Shown here in pieces: positions 1-7,545 of a stretch of DNA of 64,000 bases (position 1 is its first letter; every line of letters begins with the position of its first letter). The stretch spans positions 1 to 64,000 of the forward strand of contig NZ_CP085445.1 in the NCBI RefSeq assembly GCF_023824195.1. Reading direction: 5' to 3'. Made by a program: the position numbers and the translations under genes. Under the pieces are notes generated by a model. That model was not told where the DNA came from. It saw nothing but the letters and a program-made list of their open reading frames with translations, and ran no database searches. The DNA comes from Priestia megaterium. Its GTDB lineage: Bacteria > Bacillota > Bacilli > Bacillales > Bacillaceae_H.

Positions 1-252
1 ATGCAGGCTCACAGGCCATCAACATTTACCTTTTTCATATTCATAGCAGGTTCACATGAGTTAGAAAAAGATGTTGTAAAAAAGAAAATGAAAAGCTATG
101 GAAAGGCTAATACAGAATCAAAAATTGTGATGAAAAAAAGTATCATTCAATCGGGTGATGAAAATATTCAGCTCTACCAAGATGATCAAAATAGTTTGCA
201 AGAAAAACTCCAAAAATTGAATGAGAAGCAACAGGGTTTAGCCATGAGGTGA
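1..252 (+). CDS. Hypothetical protein, possibly the C-terminal part of a gene cut by the window edge
   Basis: The frame is open from base 1 to a TGA at 250-252. The first ATG coincides with the window edge, so the true start may lie upstream. The last 50 residues are charged and Gln/Lys/Glu-rich (SLQEKLQKLNEKQQG), suggesting a short coiled coil. The iteron-like repeats begin directly after the stop, so it could be the tail of a replication protein, but no replicase motif is visible. I do not recognise the family. Confidence 0.35.
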   Translation: MQAHRPSTFTFFIFIAGSHELEKDVVKKKMKSYGKANTESKIVMKKSIIQSGDENIQLYQDDQNSLQEKLQKLNEKQQGLAMR

Positions 253-259
253 AAAAACA

Positions 260-375
260 CAGGGGGACCCAAAGGGGACGTGGCTTTAAAACAGGGGGAC
301 ATAAAGGGGACATTGGGGTTTTAAAGGGAGACATAAAAGGGACGTACACCAAAAAAAGGGGACTCAAAGGGGACA
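260..375. repeat. Iteron-like array of GGGGAC repeats, candidate replication origin
   Basis: Eight copies of GGGGAC or near variants occur as four doublets. Within a doublet the copies are about 11 bp apart, for example AGGGGGACATAAAGGGGAC; doublets recur about every 30 bp. Phased short direct repeats of this kind are typical of Rep-binding iterons on theta plasmids. The assignment rests on architecture only, because no replicase gene is complete in the window. Confidence 0.5.
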
Positions 376-402
376 TTTAGCGACTTTCTTTGATATCACG
401 GT

Positions 403-437
403 TTTGCTAGGCTTTGCCTAGCCTATCACCCTATGTG
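403..437. repeat. Two adjacent small palindromes in the putative origin region
   Basis: GCTAGGCTTTGCCTAGC is followed directly by CTATCACCCTATGTGATAG. Both are near-perfect inverted repeats without a following T-run. They lie about 30 bp beyond the iteron-like array and could be protein-binding or strand-opening elements of an origin. Confidence 0.4.
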
Positions 438-440
438 ATA

Positions 441-790
441 GCAAAAACCCCTTATGCTCTTCTTCTCTCTTTTGTAGTAGGGAACCACACTTTACAGGGA
501 AGGAACGGGTATCATGGATATGTTTTTATAAAATATAGATCCAATTGCCGTTAAAAAAATAGATAAAATAGAAAAAGAACAAAAGAATTTCCTGCCAAGA
601 TTTCTTTAAAAGTCGTCCTGAAAAGGGGGGAGATACTGAGAGAGATAAAAGGTTATGACAAAGGGGAAAAATAGAAATTATAAAATGGGTTTACGTAATT
701 TTTTGCACGGAATAATGGAGCACATTCTACAACAAAAGAAATGCAGGATAAGAAATGGAACGTTAAAAAAAGCAAAAGTTTGGAGGCGAA
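441..790. other. Intergenic stretch without a recognisable gene
   Basis: This is A/G-rich sequence with many short stop-interrupted frames. Its only notable feature is the strong GGAGG ribosome binding site at its right end, which belongs to the next small gene. Confidence 0.5.
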
Positions 791-1141
791 GTGAAGGATA
801 AGGAGTCTTCTTTTTCATATTGGAAAGGTAGAAGAAGGGAAGAAGTAGCAAGCAAACTAGGTAATCAAAATTTGATTATTATCAATAAGTACTACAACAA
901 ACTTGCTTATTTTCACAATGGCTATATTGAAATCCTTGATCCAGTAGCAACGGGTAAAACGTGGGAGAAAACACCTGTTAGCTTTTTTAAAGTCGTAAGC
1001 AAGATTAAAAATCGTCCATATTATACAGGTCATATACATAATATAAGGTTTGATGTAATGTCTCCCTTCTTTCTCTCTAAATATTCTTTCTACTCTTTGT
1101 TTTTTCGACATTTTTTATACCTTTTCTTTTTTATAATGTAA
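791..1141 (+). CDS. Small hypothetical protein (116 aa) upstream of the sigma factor
   Basis: The GTG start follows a good TGGAGG ribosome binding site by about five bases. The first ~90 residues are basic and soluble-looking. The last ~25 are aromatic and hydrophobic (FFLSKYSFYSLFFRHFLYLFFFIM) and could be a membrane tail or frame run-off. The stop is 38 bp before the SigH-like gene, so the two may be co-transcribed. I do not recognise the family. Confidence 0.45.
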   Translation: MKDKESSFSYWKGRRREEVASKLGNQNLIIINKYYNKLAYFHNGYIEILDPVATGKTWEKTPVSFFKVVSKIKNRPYYTGHIHNIRFDVMSPFFLSKYSFYSLFFRHFLYLFFFIM

Positions 1142-1178
1142 AGTACATAGAAAGCATAAGACACGAGGAGGAACGCAG

Positions 1179-1841
1179 ATGAACATGGTAGCAGGTGTAG
1201 AAAAAAGAGAAGAAAAGACGAAACTAAATGATAAAGAGATTGTTCAAGCGTTTCAAAAAGGCGACGAAGACGCTTTCAACGTACTCATAAAGAAATATGA
1301 TTATTTGGTCTGTTCAAAGGTAAAAGGATACTTCCTAGTAGGAGGAAATCGAGAAGATCTCTTACAAGAAGCAAGGCTAGGATTATATAAAGCTGCCCGT
1401 GATTTTAAAACAGAAGGGATGAGTTCATTTAGAGGATTTGCTGATTTATGCATTACACGTCAACTCGTTACAGCTCTAAAGGCAAGTGCTCGTCAAAAAC
1501 ATTCCCCTTTAAATAATGCTCTCTCTTTAAACATACCTAGGAATTCAAGGCGATTGGAAGATGATATGATCCTTATGGAGATGCTTCCTCATCCACGTGC
1601 CGTAAGCCCGGAACAAGTTGCTGTAGAAAGGGAGAATAAAAGGGAGAGGGAACAAATGTTACAAGAAATACTGTCACCTATTGAACAAGATGTATTCGCT
1701 CTATATCAAAAGGGACAAACATATATGCAAATCTCTCAAAACCTACATCTTCCTCAAAAAGCTGTGGATAATGCGCTTTACCGAGTTAAGAAAAAAATGA
1801 AGCATCAAATGCAGTACCTGTATTTACAGCAATCATCCTGA
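1179..1841 (+). CDS. SigH (Spo0H)-like RNA polymerase sigma factor
   Basis: This 220-residue protein resembles the transition-state sigma factor SigH of Bacillus. Region 2 shows GGNREDLLQEARLGLYKAAR near residues 55-74, followed by a SigH-like FADLCITRQLVTALKASARQ near 87-106. A region 4 helix-turn-helix sits near 175-208 (YMQISQNLHLPQKAVDNALY). A GAGGAGG ribosome binding site lies 8 bases before the ATG. No anti-sigma gene is adjacent. It is probably a plasmid paralogue of the host SigH that redirects polymerase to stationary-phase or plasmid promoters; its target promoters cannot be read from this window. Confidence 0.85.
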   Translation: MNMVAGVEKREEKTKLNDKEIVQAFQKGDEDAFNVLIKKYDYLVCSKVKGYFLVGGNREDLLQEARLGLYKAARDFKTEGMSSFRGFADLCITRQLVTALKASARQKHSPLNNALSLNIPRNSRRLEDDMILMEMLPHPRAVSPEQVAVERENKREREQMLQEILSPIEQDVFALYQKGQTYMQISQNLHLPQKAVDNALYRVKKKMKHQMQYLYLQQSS

Positions 1842-1967
1842 CAGACGTGGATAAGTTTCTATGAGCTATTCGTTCTAAATTCATACAACGCTTATTGCAT
1901 AGATACTACTTTTTTCTTTTATTTATAGTAAAGATAATGATGAGTAAGCTAATAGAAGGTGATGGGA

Positions 1968-2237
1968 ATGAAAGGACAACAATGGAGTACAATGTTTAAT
2001 GATGTAAAAGAGACGATACAATCAATTATCTATACATGGAATCCACTCTCTTTGCATGCTTCCGAGGAATATGAGTATGAAGCTACATGGATCCTTCCTA
2101 TGGTATACAAAGTACCAAACGTTGAGAGTCTGGCGATTGAGATAACAGAAATATTAAATCAGTCATTTAATAGTAAGTTAACAAAAGAGGACTGTATAGG
2201 AATTGCGCAGCAAATCTGGGAGCAAATAAGAGAATAG
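1968..2237 (+). CDS. DUF1871-like small protein
   Basis: About 89 residues with the pattern IxxWNPLxL near the N-terminus and LTKEDCIGIAQQIWEQI at the C-terminus. This resembles the DUF1871 (YugE-type) helical proteins of Bacillus. The ATG at 1968 has AGAAGG eight bases upstream and is preferred to the in-frame GTG at 1959 or ATG at 1962. The function of the family is not known to me. Confidence 0.5.
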   Translation: MKGQQWSTMFNDVKETIQSIIYTWNPLSLHASEEYEYEATWILPMVYKVPNVESLAIEITEILNQSFNSKLTKEDCIGIAQQIWEQIRE

Positions 2238-2370
2238 ATAAACTTACGCCTGTAGTTAGATAGGCGCTTGAAAAGAAAAGATTCTTCTCCCTAAGCACCA
2301 CTGACGAGATGGGTTATGATATATACCCTTATTTACCATAATCACTCTTTCTGAAACAAAGCAAACGAAA

Positions 2371-2408
2371 GAACTCTTATGGAATAAGAGTTCTCGGAAA
2401 GTTTTTTT
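2371..2408 (+). terminator. Hairpin, possible terminator after the DUF1871-like gene
   Basis: A perfect 10-bp stem (GAACTCTTAT and its complement) has a 3-base loop and is followed nine bases later by a run of seven T. The gap before the T-run makes this moderate. Confidence 0.45.
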
Positions 2409-2599
2409 ATTGGATATGCAACTCTTATACATCCTTGACATGACTCGATTTTCTCGTTTACCAGTTGAGAGGATAACGTATAAAAGGTCTGCAATATATA
2501 CATATACTTGTACATGAAAATATAGAATTTATGGTAAAAATGTGCTATTATTAGTCTGCATTTGTCAATTCATTATTTGTTATACGTGTGAACCCTAGC

Positions 2600-2641
2600 A
2601 AAAAGCTATCTCATTCCCTGTTTTGAGGTAGCTTTTTTATT
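2600..2641 (+). terminator. Rho-independent terminator
   Basis: AAAAGCTATCTCA pairs with TGAGGTAGCTTTTTT across a short loop and runs into T-rich sequence. Near-identical stems occur at 7947 and 35766. Confidence 0.75.
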
Positions 2642-2769
2642 TTTACGAAAGTGTTTATTATGTTACCTGAAGAGTGGCTTTTAGCAGGGTTTTACCTTTT
2701 TAAGTCCAAATAAGATACTAATAGTGGCTTAGAAAGCGATTGAAGGATACAGAAATGGAGGGGAGTAAG

Positions 2770-3063
2770 TTGCCTAACAGAGAGTATCCATACTATTTTA
2801 TGAAATTAGGTAAATTATATTACGTATATCATTCGTATAAGAACGTAAAAAAGAAAGAGGTATCCAGTTACGAATTCACAAATGATGAATCGTTAGCATT
2901 TCCCATTGATGAAGAATCTGCCAAACAATTGGCAGATGAATGTGGAGGTCATATTGTAGTGAAAAATGCTACGTTTAATGATTATATCAGCCAAGGAGAG
3001 AGATGGAGTAATTTTATAGATCGCAAAAAGAAGAACATATGGAGAATCTATATCATTAACTGA
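2770..3063 (+). CDS. Hypothetical protein (97 aa)
   Basis: A TTG start at 2770 is chosen because GGAGGGG lies six bases upstream; an earlier in-frame TTG at 2740 has no ribosome binding site. The protein begins MPNREYPYYFMKLGKLYYVYHS and is rich in Tyr and Lys with no membrane segment. I do not recognise it. Confidence 0.5.
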   Translation: MPNREYPYYFMKLGKLYYVYHSYKNVKKKEVSSYEFTNDESLAFPIDEESAKQLADECGGHIVVKNATFNDYISQGERWSNFIDRKKKNIWRIYIIN

Positions 3064-3657
3064 ATGATAAAATCCTTTAACTACTATTTATTTGAAGAAA
3101 AACAAACAGTTTCGTTATAAAAGTACAACCAAAGGAAATTAGAATGAAATACGGTATGTTTTAATTCTAAAAGATGTGGTACACATATAGTACAGTATCA
3201 ATATCAATTAAAATTGAATGCTGTGAAAGGTTAAATACTTAGCTTAATGAAGGGACTGGTTCGGTTTTGAAAGACGTAACAGCGACTTCAGCAAACGTAT
3301 TACCCCAATTGACAAGTAGGTATTGTGATTTAACGAATGGTACTCTCGTTATGAACCGATATACGTAACGAAAGGGCCTCACAAGGGCAAATGAACATGA
3401 GAATTATTTTGTTGTAAGAGAGGGAAGCCTGCATCATTTTTGATGCAGGCTCTTATTATGTTGATGATATAAAGTAAGGTACATAAGGATTGAATCTGAA
3501 TATTGCTTGTAGATACAAGTTCTACTTAATTTGAATAATTGTTGATAGATGTAATGTTTTGTAGATAACTAAATTGCCCCCACATATTGAATATTTATCC
3601 TATATCAAGTACAATAAGTTGAATATAAGTTCAACTTAAAAGATGAGGTGTTTATAA
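3064..3657. other. Long intergenic region before the ParM-like gene
   Basis: No open frame of note is present. It contains a strong hairpin at 3426-3451 (AGCCTGCATCA with its exact complement, TTTT loop) without a following T-run. AT-rich sequence with TTGAA/TTCAA motifs follows near the segregation genes. It may hold a centromere-like site or an untranslated RNA, but neither can be proven by eye. Confidence 0.4.
3618..3639. promoter_or_regulatory. Palindromic operator-like site before the segregation operon
   Basis: AAGTTGAATATAAGTTCAAC with a further TT forms an 8-bp-arm palindrome about 20 bp before the ParM-like start. A related half-site (AAGTTCTACTT) occurs near 3519. In actin-type partition systems the small partner protein binds repeats upstream of the operon, and this is a candidate for that site. 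Confidence 0.5.
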
Positions 3658-4842
3658 ATGAAAATTTCACGTTTTAATAAAGATTGCGGTAACTCTGTTG
3701 ATATGAACATTATGGATGGATATCTATTTGATTTTCCAACGAATGTAGTTGAACTTCAAAAAGAAGCAGCCGACTCCTTTTTCACAGATGCGGTTACAGC
3801 TCCAGAAGAATTTAAGAAGCGCATTTTACTTTCTACAACCATTAAGGGCGAAGAGAAAGAGCGTTATTTCTTAGTAGGTGACATTGCAGCTAGTCAATTG
3901 CTGGCTAATAATCACATTAATAAATTACATAATAAAATTACAAGTCATATTCCATACATCACTTTTTTAGCTGCGATTGCGTATTACCATGCGTTGCATG
4001 CGAAAAATAAAAAAGACAATACAATTGAAATTGACTATTTTTCTACCATGTTACCAATCTGGCTTCTTAAGAAAGAGAGTACATTTGGGGCAGCTCAAAA
4101 GGCCATGGCTAATCGATTCCTAGGCGACCATACATTTACTGTGCATACGCCTGGTTTTGAAAATACCTTAAAGGTAGTAGTTGAAGAAAGTGCCTGCTTA
4201 AAAGAGGGAGAAAGTGCACGTTTTGCATTAAAAAAAGACTTAACACTTCAAGATCGTGAAGATGCGAATGAGTATGTAGAATGTGAAACGGTCATGGTGG
4301 ACATAGGCGGAGGCTCCATCGATGTGGTTATTCTACCAGAAGGATTGAAAGCAGCCAATAGTCGTGAATCGTTCCAAAGCATTGAAGGAATTCCTTATTT
4401 AGCGCATATTGATAAATTGCGTAAAGAGAAATTTCTAGAATTATTTACAGACTTACGTGCCTTTGATCAATTTATTCTCGATAACTACAGCAAGCAAAAA
4501 TTTGTATTGAAAAACGAGAATACAGGTGAATCCATTGATCTAACAAGCACAATCAAATCTTCACTACGAGAATATGTGGAAATTTTATTGGCTAAATTAA
4601 ATGATGTCGCACCACCACCAGCGAATAAACTGCGTAAGTATGTATACTGCGGCGGGGTAGCTCCTACTTTAGAAGTCGCTATCATGAATAGTATGCGTGA
4701 AAAAATTGGAGAAGAACGTACGGAGAAGTATCATAAGGTTCCCCAAGATAGCCGCCATTTAAATTTATTTGGCTTAGAGATTCGTAGTATTGGTTACGTT
4801 CAAAAGAAGCAAGCAGCAGTAAAGAAAGCCGTTAAATCCTAA
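3658..4842 (+). CDS. ParM/Alp-type actin-like plasmid segregation protein
   Basis: This 394-residue protein has the actin-fold nucleotide motifs: a phosphate-2 loop VDIGGGSIDVVIL near residues 214-226 and an adenosine-type YCGGVAPTLE motif near 328-337. The N-terminal phosphate-1 region reads NKDCGNSVDM near 7-16. Family members polymerise into filaments that push plasmid copies apart. GAGGTG lies about ten bases before the ATG. The gene is followed 17 bp later by a small acidic partner, the usual parM-parR order. The exact subfamily (AlfA, Alp7A, Alp12A or other) cannot be fixed by eye. Confidence 0.8.
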   Translation: MKISRFNKDCGNSVDMNIMDGYLFDFPTNVVELQKEAADSFFTDAVTAPEEFKKRILLSTTIKGEEKERYFLVGDIAASQLLANNHINKLHNKITSHIPYITFLAAIAYYHALHAKNKKDNTIEIDYFSTMLPIWLLKKESTFGAAQKAMANRFLGDHTFTVHTPGFENTLKVVVEESACLKEGESARFALKKDLTLQDREDANEYVECETVMVDIGGGSIDVVILPEGLKAANSRESFQSIEGIPYLAHIDKLRKEKFLELFTDLRAFDQFILDNYSKQKFVLKNENTGESIDLTSTIKSSLREYVEILLAKLNDVAPPPANKLRKYVYCGGVAPTLEVAIMNSMREKIGEERTEKYHKVPQDSRHLNLFGLEIRSIGYVQKKQAAVKKAVKS

Positions 4843-4859
4843 TAACGTAGGTGATAGGG

Positions 4860-5237
4860 ATGTCAGAGCGTCAAAATGCGTTTACCATTAAGACAAATCA
4901 ATTGAGTGATGAAGTTTATAATAAACTAGCTAAATATGCAAAATCGCGTAAGTTAGGGGATTATATTTCATCTTTAATTCTGCGTGATTTAGATGATTCA
5001 TCTACAGAAAGAAAAGCAATTGAAGACAAAAAAGCCTACGAAATGTTTGAACATATCAAGAATGAATTAGCTGATTTAAAAGCATTAGCAAAAACAACAG
5101 GTTTTGTAGGAAACGATTCCTTCAAAGAAGAAGAGCCTTCAAAGGTTCCACAACTAAAAGAAGGAAAAATTGCAGATTTAGAAAATATCTCTGGCTCATT
5201 AGACGATGACGACTTAGAAGAATATAACGATTTTTAA
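4860..5237 (+). CDS. ParR-like partner of the actin-type segregation protein
   Basis: About 125 residues from the ATG at 4860, which has TAGGTGAT just upstream; an in-frame GTG at 4851 is less well placed. The N-terminal third (FTIKTNQLSDEVYNKLAKYAKSRKLGDYISSLIL) looks like a ribbon-helix-helix DNA-binding domain. The C-terminus is strongly acidic (LDDDDLEEYNDF), as in ParR proteins that contact the ParM filament. It directly follows the ParM-like gene and likely binds the palindrome upstream of it. Assignment is from position and layout. Confidence 0.65.
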   Translation: MSERQNAFTIKTNQLSDEVYNKLAKYAKSRKLGDYISSLILRDLDDSSTERKAIEDKKAYEMFEHIKNELADLKALAKTTGFVGNDSFKEEEPSKVPQLKEGKIADLENISGSLDDDDLEEYNDF

Positions 5238-5241
5238 AAGC

Positions 5242-5277
5242 AAAACCACTAGAATTGATTCTAGTGGTTTTCTTTTT
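5242..5277 (+). terminator. Rho-independent terminator of the segregation operon
   Basis: AAAACCACTAGAA pairs exactly with TTCTAGTGGTTTT over a short loop and ends in TTTCTTTTT. Confidence 0.85.
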
Positions 5278-5519
5278 GCAATTCATCTTCATTATTCTTT
5301 CCTTTTGCAATTATTTTTTTATCACTTGAACATTTTTACTTTTTCATCTAGCACACTCTTTTTCGGCTTATATTCCAAATAATAAACTCTTTACTGTCCA
5401 TTTCAATAAATGAATAGCCTTTTTGTATAAATTCCTATTATAGAACTAACTGTAGGATTATTATAAGGGTGAATATATGTTATCTTAAAAGAGAATTTAA
5501 TTAGTTTGGATGATCGATA

Positions 5520-6056
5520 ATGGACGATTTTGAATATGAAATAATAATAAATGACTTAGTAGAGCAATACCAAACACAGCTTTTACATATAGCCTCAACA
5601 TATATAAAAGACATCCATATGGCAGAAGATATTGTGCAGCAGGTGTGGATTAAGTATTATCAACTTCTACAGGTAGAAGGGAAAGACAGTAAAAATTCAG
5701 CGTATGCATGGTTATATCGTGTTACCGTTAATCAGAGTATTGATTTTTTAAGAAGAGTAAAGAACAAACCAGTAACACCCTCTAATTATATAGAGATGAC
5801 TCAATACGTACAAAGCAGCAATACAATCATCTTGGAACAATTTATAATAGATAGGTTTGAAAATGAGGAGCTTTTTAAAAAAATAAAGCATTTACCGGAT
5901 AAATACCAACAGGTTATTGTTTATTTTTATTTTAAAGACTTACCATATGGAGAGATTGCTACAACCTTAAATATTAGTGTGGGAACAGTTAAGGCGAGGC
6001 TTCATCGAGTAAAATTTTTGTTGAGAAAAATGTATGCGAAGCAAAGTAGTGATTAG
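5520..6056 (+). CDS. ECF-type RNA polymerase sigma factor
   Basis: This 178-residue protein has sigma region 2 (LHIASTYIKDIHMAEDIVQQVWIKYY, near 22-47, then WLYRVTVNQSIDFLRR) and region 4 (LPDKYQQVIVYFYFKDLPYGEIATTLNISVGTVKARLHR, near 125-163). This is the ECF layout. The ribosome binding site is weak (GGATG). ECF genes are usually followed by a membrane anti-sigma gene; here none follows, and the next element is a c-di-GMP riboswitch. The activating signal and target promoters are unknown. Confidence 0.85.
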   Translation: MDDFEYEIIINDLVEQYQTQLLHIASTYIKDIHMAEDIVQQVWIKYYQLLQVEGKDSKNSAYAWLYRVTVNQSIDFLRRVKNKPVTPSNYIEMTQYVQSSNTIILEQFIIDRFENEELFKKIKHLPDKYQQVIVYFYFKDLPYGEIATTLNISVGTVKARLHRVKFLLRKMYAKQSSD

Positions 6057-6154
6057 CTGAATTTTCATGCAGTTTCTATAATACTGTTTATGTTAATTAG
6101 GGATAGTTTATAAAGAGTTTAAAAAATAAATGATAATCCTTATTTCGACATAAT

Positions 6155-6183
6155 TTGACACCCATTATATAGTAAGATATTTA
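6155..6183 (+). promoter_or_regulatory. SigA-type promoter of the riboswitch transcript
   Basis: TTGACA and TATTTA are separated by 17 bp. The aptamer begins about 20 bp downstream. Confidence 0.55.
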
Positions 6184-6201
6184 TAAATTTACATATTAAG
6201 A

Positions 6202-6277
6202 TAAAGGCAAACTAGTTGAAAAGCTAGGACGCAAAGCCACAGGTCTAATGTCAAGTGACTATGGAAGCTGAGCTCCC
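6202..6277 (+). ncRNA. Cyclic di-GMP-I (GEMM) riboswitch
   Basis: The conserved aptamer core is visible: AGGCAAAC, then CTAG-TTGAAAAG-CTAG with a GAAA-type loop, then GGACGCAAAGCCACAGGTCT, the internal stem GTCAAGTGAC and TATGGAAGCTGAGCT closing the outer helix. This order matches the GEMM-I class. No terminator stem lies between aptamer and gene. CTCC at the 3' end of the aptamer could pair with the GGAG of the ribosome binding site at 6286-6290, so control is probably translational. It precedes a SinI-like microprotein. On or off behaviour cannot be decided by eye. Confidence 0.85.
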
Positions 6278-6302
6278 TTAATATCTGGAGGTAATTTTTA
6301 TT

Positions 6303-6425
6303 ATGGATGGTAAAGGACAATTAGTAGCACAAGAACTTAATCAAGAATGGATTAGACTTATGAAAGAAGCCAAGGAATTGGGTTTAACCATTGAAGAAAT
6401 TAAAAAGTTCTTAAAAAACAAATAG
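6303..6425 (+). CDS. SinI-like antirepressor microprotein under c-di-GMP control
   Basis: This 40-residue protein contains QEWIRLMKEAKELGLTIEEI near residues 14-33, followed by KKFL. It closely follows the SinI dimerisation segment (EWxxLMxEAKxxxxxxEEIxxxL). SinI binds the repressor SinR and relieves repression of biofilm genes. GGAGGT sits 11 bases before the ATG. The upstream c-di-GMP-I riboswitch links its synthesis to the second messenger. No SinR gene is in the window, so its likely target is a chromosomal SinR-type repressor. Confidence 0.8.
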   Translation: MDGKGQLVAQELNQEWIRLMKEAKELGLTIEEIKKFLKNK

Positions 6426-6430
6426 ATCCT

Positions 6431-6478
6431 TAACCATAAACAGTATTAGTTATAGTTAATCTTGTTTATGGTTATTTA
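6431..6478. terminator. Hairpin between the two convergent SinI-like genes
   Basis: TAACCATAAACA pairs with TGTTTATGGTTA over an ~18-base loop and is followed by TTTAATT. It overlaps the last codons of the minus-strand SinI-like gene and can serve transcripts from the plus strand. Confidence 0.6.
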
Positions 6479-6602
6479 ATTCTTCGGATGTTCTATTCAA
6501 AAACTCCTTAAATTCCCCTTGAGTAACGTTAGAATTCATTGCTTCTTTAACTAAAGCTAGCCATTCCTGGGGAAGGGTAGTATCAAGATTTAAGTTATTC
6601 AT
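6456..6602 (-). CDS. Second SinI-like antirepressor microprotein
   Basis: This 48-residue protein reads MNNLNLDTTLPQEWLALVKE at its start, then AMNSNVTQGEFKEFLN. It aligns with the EWxxLxxEAxxxxxxxxExxxFL pattern of SinI and with the convergent gene at 6303. A strong AAGGAGG lies eight bases before the ATG. It is 30 bp tail-to-tail from the riboswitch-controlled copy and the two 3' ends share a hairpin. It carries no riboswitch, so the pair may place one SinR-type target under two inputs. Confidence 0.75.
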   Translation of the reverse strand: MNNLNLDTTLPQEWLALVKEAMNSNVTQGEFKEFLNRTSEELNNHKQD

Positions 6603-6849
6603 TACAATATTCCTCCTTCACAACTTGTCCTATTATAAAACAAATTAATTTGTAATATAACCTATAATAACAAATTTATTACTTTAAGCTTATCATTTTC
6701 TTATATTTGGAACTTAATTTAGTTATTTGGTTTATAAAAAATCAACATTTAATAACATAGGTAGGCTAATAAAGACATAAAAAATGAATGGTAAGTAAAT
6801 TCAAAGTTAACCTTTTTTTATAGAATTACATTTGAAAGGATTTTTATTA

Positions 6850-7545
6850 GTGAAAGAGAACGAATTACCTAAAGATTACCTAATAATCAATAGTACGGGG
6901 AGGGTAAAGATACCACCCCTGTTTTTAAAGCGTGCTAATATTCAGACATCTACTACAATACAATTCTTTAACTACAAAAATTATTTTGTTATGAAGCAGA
7001 TTGAAGCTTCACCGGTATTTTTGGAGAAAAAAATGAAGTTAAACAACTTAGTTAGAACTATCGATCATTTAGGCTATATTCTAATCCCAAAGATACTCCG
7101 TGAAATACATGATATGAATTTATGTGAAAAAATAGGAGTGAAATTAATTAACAAGAGTATTATTTTCTATAAAAAAAGGAAACAGAATAAATCTCCAGGT
7201 CTAATACAAGAGCCTATAGAACCTGAATTAAATAAGTTATCTTTACTTGAAATAAAAGAAGGGAAGATAAGGATTCCTAATTTTTTGTTGGAATCTTTTG
7301 ATCTAGAAGTAAGTATGCAATTACAGTTTTTTACTAAAGACCAGGACACGGTTGTTGCAAAAAAACACCAATATGAGTTTTTTACAAAAGGAAATCTTTT
7401 CTTTACTGGGCAATCGCGCGTAGTAAACAAAGATAAATATTTAAACATCCCTAAAAAGCTAAGGAATTATTTAAACGTTAATAACGGTGACGTTCTGGAA
7501 GTTAAAATAGTAGGAGATAAGTTAGTAATAAAGAAAGGTACTTAG
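6850..7545 (+). CDS. Protein with four tandem AbrB/SpoVT-like hairpin units
   Basis: About 231 residues from a GTG at 6850 with AAAGGA nine bases upstream. Four repeats of the AbrB swapped-hairpin pattern can be read: LIINSTGRVKIPPLFLKRAN, VRTIDHLGYILIPKILREIH, LSLLEIKEGKIRIPNFLLES and SRVVNKDKYLNIPKKLRNYL. Each is followed by a beta pair ending near a Lys-rich strand. Ordinary AbrB has one such unit plus a dimerisation tail, so a single chain with four units is unusual. It likely binds DNA as a transition-state-type regulator. It is near the SinI-like genes, but functional linkage is inference. Confidence 0.65.
   Translation: MKENELPKDYLIINSTGRVKIPPLFLKRANIQTSTTIQFFNYKNYFVMKQIEASPVFLEKKMKLNNLVRTIDHLGYILIPKILREIHDMNLCEKIGVKLINKSIIFYKKRKQNKSPGLIQEPIEPELNKLSLLEIKEGKIRIPNFLLESFDLEVSMQLQFFTKDQDTVVAKKHQYEFFTKGNLFFTGQSRVVNKDKYLNIPKKLRNYLNVNNGDVLEVKIVGDKLVIKKGT

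Noticed and set aside
260..375. Short repeats as a possible CRISPR array
   Set aside because: Repeat units are only 6-9 bp with spacing of 11-20 bp, and no cas genes are present; an iteron array fits better.
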